From: CAZSDU01 sp964605775
GTDB lineage: Bacteria > Bacteroidota > Bacteroidia > Bacteroidales > FEN-979
Direction: 5' to 3'
Length of the DNA stretch: 64,000 bases
Assembly (NCBI GenBank): GCA_964605775.1
Contig: CAZSDU010000013.1
Coordinates: forward strand, 1 to 64,000
In this document: piece after piece, positions 15,131 to 24,501 of the stretch
Layout of the letters: every line of letters begins with the position of its first letter
Position numbering within the stretch: position 1 is the stretch's first letter
Made by a program: the position numbers and the translations under genes
Notes under the pieces: model-generated
The model's input: the letters and a program-made list of their open reading frames with translations, nothing else
What the model was told of the DNA's origin: nothing
Database searches by the model: none

Positions 15131-17533
15131 TTGTCAATCCTTCTTGATCTTCAACAGGGCGAACGCGGCATCATTGTAAAGATCCGTGGACGAGGTGCTT
15201 TCCGTAAAAGGATAACGGAAATGGGATTCGTCAAAGGGAAAGAGGTTATTGTCGTGAAAGCAGCTCCCCTTCAGGATCCCATTGAATATAAGATCATGGG
15301 GTATAATGTATCCCTTCGGCAGAGTGAAGCCAGGTTAATTGAGATTCTGCCCCCAGGTGAAATCAACCAGCCTGGGTCTTCGGTCAATCTCCATCCCGAA
15401 TATATTGAAACGTTTGCTGTAAAAGCACCCTTTTCCAATTCTGATGATAAAGGAAAAGTCATTGATATTGCCTTGGTCGGCAATCCGAATTGCGGAAAAA
15501 CAACCTTATTCAACATGGCATCCGGCTCTCATGAAAGGGTTGGAAATTTCAGCGGGGTTACGGTAGAGTCGAAAGAAGCGACTTACCACCTGGATGGATA
15601 TACCTTCAACATCACGGATCTTCCCGGAACCTATTCCCTGTCGGCTTATTCTCCTGAAGAACTTTTTGTCCGCCGGCATATCACGGATAAATTCCCGGAT
15701 ATCGTGGTCAATGTGGTGGATGCCTCCAACCTTGAAAGGAACCTCTACCTTACAACCCAGTTGATTGATATGGACATCAGGGTTGTCATCGCCTTGAATA
15801 TGCACGATGAATTGAAGAAGCAGGGGCACAAACTTGATCACCAAACCCTGGGAAAGCTTTTCGGAATTCCCATTATCCCGACCGTAAGCTCTAAGGGGCA
15901 AGGGATTAAAAATTTGTTCAGGAGAATCATTGAGGTATACGAAGACCGAGACCCCAATGTCAGGCATGTACATATCCATTATGGCGGGGATATCGAAAAA
16001 TCCATTCAAAAGATTCAGGAAGTGATCCGGCAGGATGCCGAACTCACGGATATCATCTCCTCCCGCTATTTCAGCATTAAATTACTGGAAAAAGACGCTG
16101 AGGCCAATGAACGTCTGAGCCATAGAGTGAATTTTGAACGCCTTCAGCAGATTGTCACCAAAGAGATCCAGCTTCTCGAGACAAACTTCAAAGAAGACAG
16201 TGCCACCCTGATCACGGATGCTAAATATGGATTTATCGCAGGTGCTTTGAAGGAGACCATGAGCGTTAACGAAAAGTCAAAAACAGAGAAGACCTATAGC
16301 GAGCGCATTGATCGTTTTCTGACCAGCCGTATCTTCGGTTTTCCCATTTTTCTTCTTTTTCTATTGGTCATGTTCCAGGCCACTTTTTCCCTGGGGGAAT
16401 ATCCAAAATTATGGATTGAATTACTGGTTGGCTGGTTTGGGGGTCAGATCAGTCAAGTGATGCCGGATGGCCCCCTGAGAGACCTTCTGGTCGATGGAAT
16501 TATCAATGGGGTTGGCAGCGTGATTGTGTTTCTGCCCAACATCCTAATCCTTTTCCTCTTTATTTCTTTCATGGAAGATTCCGGTTATATGGCCAGGGCT
16601 GCTTTCATCATGGATAAACTGATGCACAAGATGGGGCTTCACGGACAATCGTTTATTCCCCTTATCATGGGGTTCGGTTGTAATGTTCCGGCCATCATGG
16701 TGACCCGTACCCTGAAGGACAGGAACGACCGTCTGCTGACAATGCTGATCAATCCATTCATGTCGTGCAGCGCCAGGCTCCCTGTATATATTTTGATCAC
16801 GGGGGCGATCTTCCCGAAACATGCCGGCCTGGTCATTTTTGGCATATATTTAAGCGGTATTCTTCTGGCGGTGATCATCTCCCTGATTTTTAAAAAGATA
16901 TTATTCAGAAAAAAGGAAGCGCCATTTGTCATGGAACTTCCTCCTTACCGTATGCCCACCCTGAGAGCCACCATGCGTCATATGTGGGAAAAAGGCCGCC
17001 AATATCTGAGTAAGATGGGTGGGATCATCCTGATTGCCGTTATTCTTATCTGGGCTTTGGAATATTTTCCTGCGGGAAGTAAAGCCAAGCCTGAAGAACG
17101 TCTGCAGCAATCCTATATCAGTAAAATAGGAAAAACCATAGAGCCGCTGATCCATCCCCTCGGTTTCGACTGGAGAATGGGTGTCAGTCTGATCACCGGC
17201 GCTGCAGCAAAAGAAGTTGTAGTCAGTACCATGGGGGTTCTTTATGGTTCCCACGACCCACAAAAAAAAGGCGTCAATAACCTGAGTGAAAGGATACAGA
17301 CGGAAAGGTATACTGAAGGTCCAAGGCAGGGACAGAAAGTTTTTACTCCCCTTACCGGTATCTCCTATCTGCTTTTTATTCTTATTTATATGCCCTGTGT
17401 AGCGGTTATTGCTACAGTAAAAAAAGAATCAGGACATTGGAAATGGGCTTTGTTTCTGATCGTTTATACCACCGCCCTGGCCTGGTTGGTATCCTTCACT
17501 GTGTTTCAAACCGTTTCTTTAATCTTCCCCTGA
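15131..17533 (+). CDS. feoB: FeoA-FeoB fusion, ferrous iron transporter
   Basis: The 800-residue protein imports Fe(II) across the inner membrane. Residues about 1-75 are a FeoA (SH3-like) domain (RGRGAFRKRITEMGF). Residues about 112-280 are the FeoB GTPase: P-loop GNPNCGKTT at 117-125, switch GNFSGVTVE, DLPG at 163-166 and NMHDE for base recognition. From about 395 on there are the paired Gate transmembrane segments (MEDSGYMARAAFIMDKLMHK, MGFGCNVPAIM) and the FeoB C-terminal region. The start is a TTG at 15131, the only start that keeps the FeoA domain and clears the upstream stop. FeoA-FeoB fusions are common in Bacteroidota. The Cys-rich partner follows after one base. Confidence 0.95.
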   Translation: MSILLDLQQGERGIIVKIRGRGAFRKRITEMGFVKGKEVIVVKAAPLQDPIEYKIMGYNVSLRQSEARLIEILPPGEINQPGSSVNLHPEYIETFAVKAPFSNSDDKGKVIDIALVGNPNCGKTTLFNMASGSHERVGNFSGVTVESKEATYHLDGYTFNITDLPGTYSLSAYSPEELFVRRHITDKFPDIVVNVVDASNLERNLYLTTQLIDMDIRVVIALNMHDELKKQGHKLDHQTLGKLFGIPIIPTVSSKGQGIKNLFRRIIEVYEDRDPNVRHVHIHYGGDIEKSIQKIQEVIRQDAELTDIISSRYFSIKLLEKDAEANERLSHRVNFERLQQIVTKEIQLLETNFKEDSATLITDAKYGFIAGALKETMSVNEKSKTEKTYSERIDRFLTSRIFGFPIFLLFLLVMFQATFSLGEYPKLWIELLVGWFGGQISQVMPDGPLRDLLVDGIINGVGSVIVFLPNILILFLFISFMEDSGYMARAAFIMDKLMHKMGLHGQSFIPLIMGFGCNVPAIMVTRTLKDRNDRLLTMLINPFMSCSARLPVYILITGAIFPKHAGLVIFGIYLSGILLAVIISLIFKKILFRKKEAPFVMELPPYRMPTLRATMRHMWEKGRQYLSKMGGIILIAVILIWALEYFPAGSKAKPEERLQQSYISKIGKTIEPLIHPLGFDWRMGVSLITGAAAKEVVVSTMGVLYGSHDPQKKGVNNLSERIQTERYTEGPRQGQKVFTPLTGISYLLFILIYMPCVAVIATVKKESGHWKWALFLIVYTTALAWLVSFTVFQTVSLIFP

Positions 17534-17534
17534 T

Positions 17535-17741
17535 ATGGACTGGCAACTTTGCCTTACCGAATTAATCATCCTTACAGCCCTTATCATTACGGGCTGGAGG
17601 TTAGTGAAATTTTTCGCCGGCTCTTTACACCATTGTGAAGCCTGCTCATCTGCCGACCAAGGATGTGCCCTGAAAGATCTGAAAAAAGAAATACAGGCTG
17701 GGAAAAAAGAAAAGGGATGCAAGATACATGATCGCGATTGA
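17535..17741 (+). CDS. FeoB-associated Cys-rich membrane protein
   Basis: The 68-residue product has one membrane segment (about 8-26) and a Cys cluster after it (Cys34, Cys37, Cys44, Cys62), the layout of the FeoB-associated Cys-rich membrane proteins that follow feoB in many Bacteroidota and Firmicutes. It begins one base after the feoAB stop, so translation is probably coupled. The last eight residues (GCKIHDRD) are encoded by a GATRCAR-type heptamer repeat, which may have replaced or extended the original end. A role in metal handling beside FeoB is inference. Confidence 0.85.
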   Translation: MDWQLCLTELIILTALIITGWRLVKFFAGSLHHCEACSSADQGCALKDLKKEIQAGKKEKGCKIHDRD

Positions 17742-17750
17742 CAGATGACG
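17716..17750 (+). repeat. GATRCAR heptamer repeat across the 3' end of the FeoB partner gene
   Basis: Successive units GATGCAA, GATACAT, GATCGCG, ATTGACA, GATGACG start every seven bases from 17716. The first two match the repeats inside the mqnD fusion and hldD. The stop codon (17739-17741) lies within the array. Confidence 0.55.
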
Positions 17751-17762
17751 GCTACTTTTTAA

Positions 17763-17770
17763 TACCTTTG
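17763..17770 (+). promoter_or_regulatory. Putative -7 promoter element TACCTTTG
   Basis: Exact TAnnTTTG match, 22 bases before the ATG of the NlpC/P60 gene. Confidence 0.5.
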
Positions 17771-17792
17771 AAACTTCACTAACGACTTAATT

Positions 17793-18602
17793 ATGGAATT
17801 TGGAATTTGCCTTCAAAACATCATTCCGGTCAGGTCTGATCCAAATCATCGTTCAGAGATGCTGACCCAAGTGCTTTTCGGAGAATTGTACCGCGTCCTT
17901 GAAAAGAATTCAAACTGGCTGAAAATCAAACTCAGTTATGATGATTATGAGGGATGGATGGAAGAAAAACAACACTCCTCCCTGGATGAAACAGAATTTA
18001 TTGCCTTGTCCAATGCAGAAACCCCATGCAGCCTTGATCTTGTTCAACTGATCTCCAACGAAACCAGGAAATCGGTTTTTCCGATCGTGCTGGGTAGCTC
18101 TCTTCCAGGAATTGAAGAGTTCAGGTTTAAGATCAGGGATGAACAATATGTTTTCGATGGTCAGCTCAGTCAAATTTCAGAACTTGAGGAAGCCGAAATT
18201 CCACAGGATATTGACGACATCAAGCAGGCCATGATACATGATGCCATGCTATACCTGCACGCCCCGTATCTTTGGGGAGGAAGAAGTCCTTTTGGCATTG
18301 ATTGTTCAGGTTTGATTCAGATGGTGTTTAAACTGAAAAACGTCAGCATGCTCCGCGATACCAGCCAGCAGTCAGGACAAGGGGAGGTAGTCGGTTTACT
18401 GGAGGAAGCTGAACCAGGGGATGTTGCCTTTTTCGATAATGCAGAAGGTCAGATCACTCATACCGGACTGATCATTGACCGAAACCGTATCCTGCATGCT
18501 TCAGGGAAAGTTAGAATCGACACCCTTGACCATGAAGGCATATTTAATGCTGAAATCCAGCAATACACCCATAAACTGCGGTTGATCAAGCGGATCTATT
18601 AA
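17793..18602 (+). CDS. NlpC/P60 family (C40) peptidase with SH3-like N-terminus
   Basis: The 269-residue protein has an SH3-like N-terminal region (about 1-60, with IIPVRSDPNHRSEM) and a second small beta region, then an NlpC/P60 domain at about 145-269. The catalytic residues are visible: Cys171 in GIDCSGLIQMVF, His223 in ITHTGLIID and His235 in RILHASG. Such enzymes cut gamma-D-Glu-diamino acid bonds in peptidoglycan peptides. No signal peptide is present, so it may act on recycled muropeptides in the cytoplasm (inference). Its 3' end overlaps the convergent methyltransferase gene by 17 bases. Confidence 0.92.
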   Translation: MEFGICLQNIIPVRSDPNHRSEMLTQVLFGELYRVLEKNSNWLKIKLSYDDYEGWMEEKQHSSLDETEFIALSNAETPCSLDLVQLISNETRKSVFPIVLGSSLPGIEEFRFKIRDEQYVFDGQLSQISELEEAEIPQDIDDIKQAMIHDAMLYLHAPYLWGGRSPFGIDCSGLIQMVFKLKNVSMLRDTSQQSGQGEVVGLLEEAEPGDVAFFDNAEGQITHTGLIIDRNRILHASGKVRIDTLDHEGIFNAEIQQYTHKLRLIKRIY

Positions 18603-19662
18603 GATCAGCATAGATCATCGTAAACAGTTCCATGTTTTCATTGCCAAAGCAGGTGGAATCGCAAAGGCAGCTGAATTTTTGACCCAGGCCTTCCCTAAAA
18701 ACCTGATGCCATTGCGATCGCAGCATATGATAATCGCTTCTTTTTCCCCGTACCTCGATAAAAAAGTAAATGGCTTCCGACATCAGGAACCTGTCGATGC
18801 TGGAAATCGCCAGTTCAACCGGAGCATCATGGGCGAACACAAAATCCATCAATGCTCCATAAGACTGATAGACGGATAACGCCAGTTCTGGAGAATGTAT
18901 TTCAGGCGTATCATTATTCGCATCCAGTTCAAAAAGAACGAGACAGCCTATATGATCTTTCAGCTTTCTGAGATGAAATAATTTGGTTTCATAGGGCATA
19001 TGATGGTACGACAGAGAAGCAAGGGAAATATCATAATACCCTTTAATCGAATCAGATATTGTTTCAATCCTTGCTTGGGAAATCCTGATAGTGGCTTCAG
19101 GGAATGACTTTTTAACATTTTCTTGGGCCAGTTCAAGCATGGCTCTGGAAGGGTCGATCAACAGGACTTCATCTACATTGCCGATATTTCCAGATCTGCG
19201 TAATGCAAGGAGCAGGTCAACCAGCACCATTCCGTGGCCACAGCCTATATCCATGATTTTAACAGGCCTGGTAAACCCGGGCAGGGCATGCACGCAATGC
19301 GACCTGAAACTAACCCTTGAATCAATCAGCACAGGTGTACCGGCAAAATGAATGTAGGGCGCGGGATCTGCGAAAATAGTTTCAGGAATTGCCAACTTTC
19401 CATTATTTCTTCCCAGATAACTGGCTAAAAAGGCATTCGAAAACAAGCCACCCTGTTCCCCGGCCATGCCGGTAGCAATCCATTCCATGCCGGCCTGATT
19501 CATGTTGTCCGATAGCAGGAGGGTTCCGATATAAAAATGAAATGCAGGAATCAGACCAGGACGAATCAATGAATCGACAGAAAACAGCTTACCGCCTGAA
19601 CTTAAGGCACGATTGCCAAGGTCGTTCCAGATTCTGCTTTCGTCATTAGTAAGAAATAGCAT
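18586..19662 (-). CDS. Class I SAM-dependent methyltransferase
   Basis: The 358-residue protein has a methyltransferase core from about residue 130: motif I IMDIGCGHGMVL (137-144 core), acidic strand VLLIDPSRAMLELA and YDISLASLSYHHMPYE. About 120 residues precede the core and about 110 follow, and neither part is recognised. Substrate unknown. It is the last gene of a minus-strand run and starts 15 bases after the barrel protein ends. Confidence 0.8.
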   Translation of the reverse strand: MLFLTNDESRIWNDLGNRALSSGGKLFSVDSLIRPGLIPAFHFYIGTLLLSDNMNQAGMEWIATGMAGEQGGLFSNAFLASYLGRNNGKLAIPETIFADPAPYIHFAGTPVLIDSRVSFRSHCVHALPGFTRPVKIMDIGCGHGMVLVDLLLALRRSGNIGNVDEVLLIDPSRAMLELAQENVKKSFPEATIRISQARIETISDSIKGYYDISLASLSYHHMPYETKLFHLRKLKDHIGCLVLFELDANNDTPEIHSPELALSVYQSYGALMDFVFAHDAPVELAISSIDRFLMSEAIYFFIEVRGKRSDYHMLRSQWHQVFREGLGQKFSCLCDSTCFGNENMELFTMIYADLNRSA

Positions 19663-19677
19663 GGCTTTATGAAAAAA

Positions 19678-20346
19678 TCAATCCTCTGTGACTTTCTTTT
19701 TCTTATTCGGCACTTCCTGATTGAAGACCCAGGTCAGGCGAATACTGATTACATTATTGAACTGGTTTCGTGTAAATTTCGGAGTCGGGGGATTATTGAC
19801 CATGACTTCACGGATCCGGAGTACGGAATACTGATAGCGCAGGTTTGCCCAGAGCTTGCTCCACAACCTGATCTGAAGATCGGCCACGACACTGATATCC
19901 GAATTTGACAAACCTGTTTGGTAGATAAATAAACTGTCAAAGACAGCATTTTTTGTTTCTTTGTAATTGATCAGTTGCCCGTAAGAAAACCCCACTCCTG
20001 CGGCGATCACCTTCTTGTCCGTAAAATGAACCAGCACGGGAATGTCCAGATAATCCAGCTTTAGCCTGAATGTTGTGGTATCTGTATTTCCCCCATGATA
20101 ACTCCCTTTCTGGGAATACAGCAATTCCATCCCAACCGACCATTTTTTATTTTTCCCAAAGGGAATAAGCACACCTGGGCCGACATTCAAGCCGACTTTA
20201 TGAAACCCATAAAATTCATCCCCGTCCACCTGGGTCACGTTCATCCCCACGCTAAACTGTCCGAGGATACGCTGTGCTGATATTTCCCCTGAGAGGAAAA
20301 GAGAAAATAAAAAAAGAAAAAATATTTTTGCCGCGGTCTTTATCAT
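19678..20346 (-). CDS. Outer-membrane beta-barrel protein (PorT-like)
   Basis: From the ATG at 20346 the protein has 222 residues with a signal peptide (KIFFLFLFSLFLSGEISAQ). The mature part is made of alternating strands with aromatic ends (KWSVGMELLYSQKGSY, LDYLDIPVLVHFT, VIAAGVGFSYGQLINY, ISIRLTWVFNQ), the pattern of the outer-membrane beta-barrel (PorT family) proteins of Bacteroidota. An upstream in-frame ATG at 20412 would put 22 residues before the signal peptide and overlap tex, so it was rejected. Function unknown. It lies between tex and the methyltransferase gene on the same strand. Confidence 0.8.
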   Translation of the reverse strand: MIKTAAKIFFLFLFSLFLSGEISAQRILGQFSVGMNVTQVDGDEFYGFHKVGLNVGPGVLIPFGKNKKWSVGMELLYSQKGSYHGGNTDTTTFRLKLDYLDIPVLVHFTDKKVIAAGVGFSYGQLINYKETKNAVFDSLFIYQTGLSNSDISVVADLQIRLWSKLWANLRYQYSVLRIREVMVNNPPTPKFTRNQFNNVISIRLTWVFNQEVPNKKKKVTED

Positions 20347-20404
20347 CAATCTGCTGGATTTATCACTTGTTATATGTCCCACCATCAATGTAATACCTGA
20401 ACGT

Positions 20405-22555
20405 CTATTCACCCGCTTTATTATGGAGTCCTTTCATGCTGAGCTGGATTCTTTTTCTGGGGATATCGATATCCACCACTTCAACCATGACCTTCTGATT
20501 GAGCCTGAGCACATCATTAGGATCTTTCACGTAGCGGTCGGCCATCTGGCTGACGTGCACCAGTCCGTCCTGATGGACTCCGATATCCACGAAAGCGCCG
20601 AAATTGGTGATATTCGTCACGATTCCCGGCAGGTGCATGCCCTTTCGAAGATCTTCCATGGCATGGACATTTTTATCGAATTCGAAAAGTTCAAACTGCT
20701 GTCGCGGATCCCTTCCGGGTTTAGCCAGCTCCTGCAAAATATCCTGCAAGGTCGGCATACCCACTTTTTCATCTATAAACTCTTCAGGTTTAAGCTGAAT
20801 TCTCAATCCCGGTTTTTCCATCAGATCCCACACACTGCAATTCAATTTCTTTGCCATCCGGTCAACCACATGGTAAGATTCAGGATGCACGGCAGAGCGA
20901 TCGAGGGGATGGCTGGCATCCCGGATGCGAAGGAAACCGGCGGATTGCTCAAAAGCCTTATCACCAAAACGCATGACATTCCGGAATTCAGTTCTCGATT
21001 TAAATGGTCCCTGTTCGTTGCGGTAAGCTACAATATTTTTTGCCAGTACCGGTCCCAGTCCCGACACATAGGTGAGTAATTCCTCACTGGCCGTATTGAC
21101 TTCCACCCCCACTTTATTCACGCAACTGACTACGGTATCTTCCAGGCTTTTCTGAAGTGCATTCTGGTCAACATCATGCTGGTACTGACCAACTCCAATG
21201 GATTTAGGGTCAATTTTAACCAGTTCAGCAAGGGGATCCATCAGCCGGCGACCGATAGAAACAGCGCCACGAACTGTAATATCAAAATCCGGGAATTCTT
21301 TCCGGGCAACGGCTGAAGCGGAATATACCGAAGCACCACTTTCATTCACCACCAGGGCCAGGAGGTCATTTTCAAAAGGAATGGAACGGATGAGTCGTTC
21401 TGTTTCCCTTCCGGCAGTACCGTTACCAATGGCAATGGCTTCAATGCCATAGGCATTGACCAGACTTTTGATTTTATGAATGGCTGCTTTGACTTCATTC
21501 TGAGGGGGATGGGGATAAATCGTTTCATTGTGCAAGAGTTTCCCCTGCCGATCGAGACATACCAATTTGCAGCCGGTACGAAAACCCGGATCAATGGCCA
21601 GCACCTTTTTTTGCCCGAGAGGAGGTGACAGCAATAACTGACGTAAATTTTCCGTGAACACCCGGATGGCTTCAACATCGGCTTTTTCTTTTGCCCATTG
21701 CCTCATCTCGGTTTCCATTGAAGGGTAGAGTAAACGTTTACAAGAATCTGCAATGGCATTCTTAACGATTTCTGAAGAAGCATTTTTTGCCCTGATGAAA
21801 ATCTTATGTAAAATCTCATGGGCTTTTTGATCCTCCACTTCGATGGAAGCACGGAGAAATCCTTCCTTTTCGCCCCGGAAAATAGCCAGAATCCGGTGTG
21901 AAGGAGCTTTCCAGAATGCCTCATGATGGTCAAAATAGGCCTGGTAGTTAGCGCCCTCCTGCTCTTTCCCTTTCACTCCTTTTGCTTTGAATACAGATTC
22001 CCTCTGGAAAAGGTTCCTGATCCGTTTCCGGGCATAAATATGCTCATTGACCCATTCGGCTATGATATCCGTTGCACCCTGCAAAGCTTCCCCGGCATTG
22101 TTCACCCCCTTTTCCACATCAATGAATCCGACTGCTTTGGATGCAATATCATCGTATTTCTGAGAGAAGATGATTTCGGCCAAGGGTTCCAATCCTTTTT
22201 CTCTTGCAATACTGGCGCGGGTCTTTCTTTTCGGGCGGTAAGGGAGGTAAATATCTTCCAGCTCCGTCATCGTGGCAACCCCGGCAATGGCTGCTTCCAG
22301 CTCAGGGGTCAGCTTTTCCTGCTCAGTGAGTGATTTGAGGATGGCTGTACGACGGGCATCCAGTTCCTTTAACTGGTTCAGACGACTAAGGATGTTGCCA
22401 ATAACGACTTCATCCATGCTTCCGGTCATCTCTTTACGGTAACGGGCAATAAAAGGAATACTAGCACCGCTTTCGAGCAAGGTCAGGGTATTGAACACGA
22501 AAGACTGATCAATGGAAAATTCAGAAGCTATGATTTTGGCATACTGGTCAAACAT
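20405..22555 (-). CDS. tex: Tex family RNA-binding S1 protein
   Basis: From the ATG at 22555 the protein has 716 residues. In order it shows the Tex N-terminal helical domain (SGASIPFIARYRKEMTGSMDE), a YqgF-like RNase H fold (KKVLAIDPGFRTGCKLVCLD), helix-hairpin-helix segments (SGLGPVLAKNIVAYRNEQGPF) and a C-terminal S1 domain (GMHLPGIVTNITNFGAFVDIGVHQDGLVH). Tex binds nucleic acid and affects transcription and RNA turnover. The ATG overlaps the TGA of the upstream gene (TGATG), which supports this start over one 29 codons upstream. It is the only housekeeping gene in a run otherwise made of surface or unknown proteins. Confidence 0.95.
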   Translation of the reverse strand: MFDQYAKIIASEFSIDQSFVFNTLTLLESGASIPFIARYRKEMTGSMDEVVIGNILSRLNQLKELDARRTAILKSLTEQEKLTPELEAAIAGVATMTELEDIYLPYRPKRKTRASIAREKGLEPLAEIIFSQKYDDIASKAVGFIDVEKGVNNAGEALQGATDIIAEWVNEHIYARKRIRNLFQRESVFKAKGVKGKEQEGANYQAYFDHHEAFWKAPSHRILAIFRGEKEGFLRASIEVEDQKAHEILHKIFIRAKNASSEIVKNAIADSCKRLLYPSMETEMRQWAKEKADVEAIRVFTENLRQLLLSPPLGQKKVLAIDPGFRTGCKLVCLDRQGKLLHNETIYPHPPQNEVKAAIHKIKSLVNAYGIEAIAIGNGTAGRETERLIRSIPFENDLLALVVNESGASVYSASAVARKEFPDFDITVRGAVSIGRRLMDPLAELVKIDPKSIGVGQYQHDVDQNALQKSLEDTVVSCVNKVGVEVNTASEELLTYVSGLGPVLAKNIVAYRNEQGPFKSRTEFRNVMRFGDKAFEQSAGFLRIRDASHPLDRSAVHPESYHVVDRMAKKLNCSVWDLMEKPGLRIQLKPEEFIDEKVGMPTLQDILQELAKPGRDPRQQFELFEFDKNVHAMEDLRKGMHLPGIVTNITNFGAFVDIGVHQDGLVHVSQMADRYVKDPNDVLRLNQKVMVEVVDIDIPRKRIQLSMKGLHNKAGE

Positions 22556-24501
22556 CAGCGGACAAGGATTACGGTTCCTGATAAGACAATATTTCCCTGG
22601 GTGATAATATCCTGCCCCAGAAAACGGATATAGGCTTTCCATACATAAGTATCAGGAGCCGCAGGTTTATTCCCTATTTTTCCATCCCAGCCATCATCCA
22701 TCTGATTGGATTTAAACACCATTTTCCCCCAGCGATCATAGATGAAAAGTTCCAGATCAATGTTCCTATAGAGGCCGATTACACGGAAAACATCATTTAA
22801 CCCATCCCCGTTGGGGGTAAATGCGGTGGGGGTAAAAAAATGAAAGACGTTGACAAATGTCGTATCGGCATTGATACAGCAATGCCAATCCTTAACCTTC
22901 GCCCAGTATTCCCCCTGGGTGGAAACGCTGATGATGGAATCGATGGCTCCAGTCGACCATAGATATTCCTGAAAGCCTCCACCAGCATGCAGATTGATCA
23001 CCGATCCTTCATAAAGAAATACGGTATCTCCCAGATTAATGACTGGTTTTGGATGGATGGTCACCGCGACCGTATCCGTGAATTGCATTCCGTTGAAAAT
23101 CTGGGTCAGGGCAACTTTATAAATTCCCGGTTGAGCAAACTGATGGATAGGATCAAGATCGGCAGAAGTAGTATTATCCCCGAAATTCCACATAACCTGG
23201 TCAATATTGGCTTTATTGGTGATATGAAACCGGGTGATATCCTGATGGCAGCAACTATCCCAGGTAAAAACAGGGATATTGAAGTAGCTTTGCATAAAAT
23301 TCGGCAGGCTATAAAAGGCATTTCTGCCAAGCATGGAAAAACGGACAGGGTCATTGCCATCGAGTTTGTTATAATTACATTCCACCCCTGGCCTTGTTGG
23401 ATTATAGATTACATCCAGGGAGTCGATTTTAATGGTCTGGGTTATGGTCCTGGTTAGGTAAATCCTTCCGTCTACCGCAAGCTGCATCGTCGTGACCAGT
23501 ACTCCTGGAATGGTTGCGACCAGAATCGGAGAAGAAAAATCACCCTGGCAATCAAACTGGTATATGTAAGAAGGATAGGTGGGAGGCCCAACCGCATTAA
23601 GCTGGAGGACGGAAGTATAGAGTTTTTTACTATCGGGGGAAAATTCAAGTCCGAAGGGTTTGACCCCGGGGATGGAAAAAGTATAGCTTACCGGAGCATA
23701 TACTGATCCGGTCAGGTTATTGAATGTAAAGGCTTCCACAATGTTTTTTCCGGGAATGGTGAGCGCCAAGCTTGAGCCATCCGGGCTGAATTTCATATAA
23801 CCCTGATAGTTATTGTCATTCTGGGAGCCATCGTGAGTCGTCCCTGTGGCACTGATGACAGGATCCGACAGACCGGCAGATGTCAACAGATAGGCATAGA
23901 ATTCATTGCTGTTAAATTTATGGGCCAGAATCCAAAAATCTTTCCCATTCCCGTGTTTGACGGCAGTAATCTTACTGCAAACCGGTTTTAGTAAGGGAAG
24001 ATTGAGCATATCTGTGGCATCTCCCAAACCATTCCTCAGGGTCATATCCACAATGCTGTAGGTCAAACCCTTGGTCTGAGACTGGGGGTTTGGAACAAAA
24101 GCCATATCAAGGGTAAAGAGGTAAAAAATATGTGAAAAACCGGGCAAGGGTACGATGATGCAGGGTTGAGTAGCGCCAAGGTTGCCATACAGTTCGGTAG
24201 CATTGGGCATGACTGAAAAAGTCCGGTCATATACCTTTCTTCCGTTGGTCAGAAAAAGGAGGTTGCCCATACTATCGCTGATCACGGAAGAGGCATTCAT
24301 GGCCAGCATGACATTCTGATTGGTTAAAGGTAAGGCTGAACCCGAATTGAAATCCATGCCGGCTTTTTCGCCAAAATACCAGATATGCGCCTGTTTAGCT
24401 GAACGGGGACAATTTGCAGGGGGATCAGGAAATTGACCCCATGCGGCAGTAATAGCCAGAATGAACCCGATGAGGGAAAGAAGAGATTTTTTATAATACA
24501 C
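22555..24501 (-). CDS. Secreted beta-propeller/PKD protein with gliding-type (type B) T9SS C-terminal domain
   Basis: The 648-residue protein has a signal peptide ending near AWGQ. Residues about 35-400 show repeated short blades of a propeller-type fold (IWYFGEKAGMDFNSG, KFSPDGSSLALT, EFSPDSKKLYTSV). About 420-490 is a PKD domain (VMWNFGDNTTSADLDPIHQF). The last 95 residues (FTPTAFTPNGDGLNDVF … YDRWGKMVF … DGWDGK) are the gliding motility-associated (type B) C-terminal domain, an alternative T9SS signal. The start is a GTG whose G overlaps the preceding TAG (TAGTG), so it is translationally coupled to the gene upstream. A surface function is expected; ligand unknown. Confidence 0.88.
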   Translation of the reverse strand: MYYKKSLLSLIGFILAITAAWGQFPDPPANCPRSAKQAHIWYFGEKAGMDFNSGSALPLTNQNVMLAMNASSVISDSMGNLLFLTNGRKVYDRTFSVMPNATELYGNLGATQPCIIVPLPGFSHIFYLFTLDMAFVPNPQSQTKGLTYSIVDMTLRNGLGDATDMLNLPLLKPVCSKITAVKHGNGKDFWILAHKFNSNEFYAYLLTSAGLSDPVISATGTTHDGSQNDNNYQGYMKFSPDGSSLALTIPGKNIVEAFTFNNLTGSVYAPVSYTFSIPGVKPFGLEFSPDSKKLYTSVLQLNAVGPPTYPSYIYQFDCQGDFSSPILVATIPGVLVTTMQLAVDGRIYLTRTITQTIKIDSLDVIYNPTRPGVECNYNKLDGNDPVRFSMLGRNAFYSLPNFMQSYFNIPVFTWDSCCHQDITRFHITNKANIDQVMWNFGDNTTSADLDPIHQFAQPGIYKVALTQIFNGMQFTDTVAVTIHPKPVINLGDTVFLYEGSVINLHAGGGFQEYLWSTGAIDSIISVSTQGEYWAKVKDWHCCINADTTFVNVFHFFTPTAFTPNGDGLNDVFRVIGLYRNIDLELFIYDRWGKMVFKSNQMDDGWDGKIGNKPAAPDTYVWKAYIRFLGQDIITQGNIVLSGTVILVR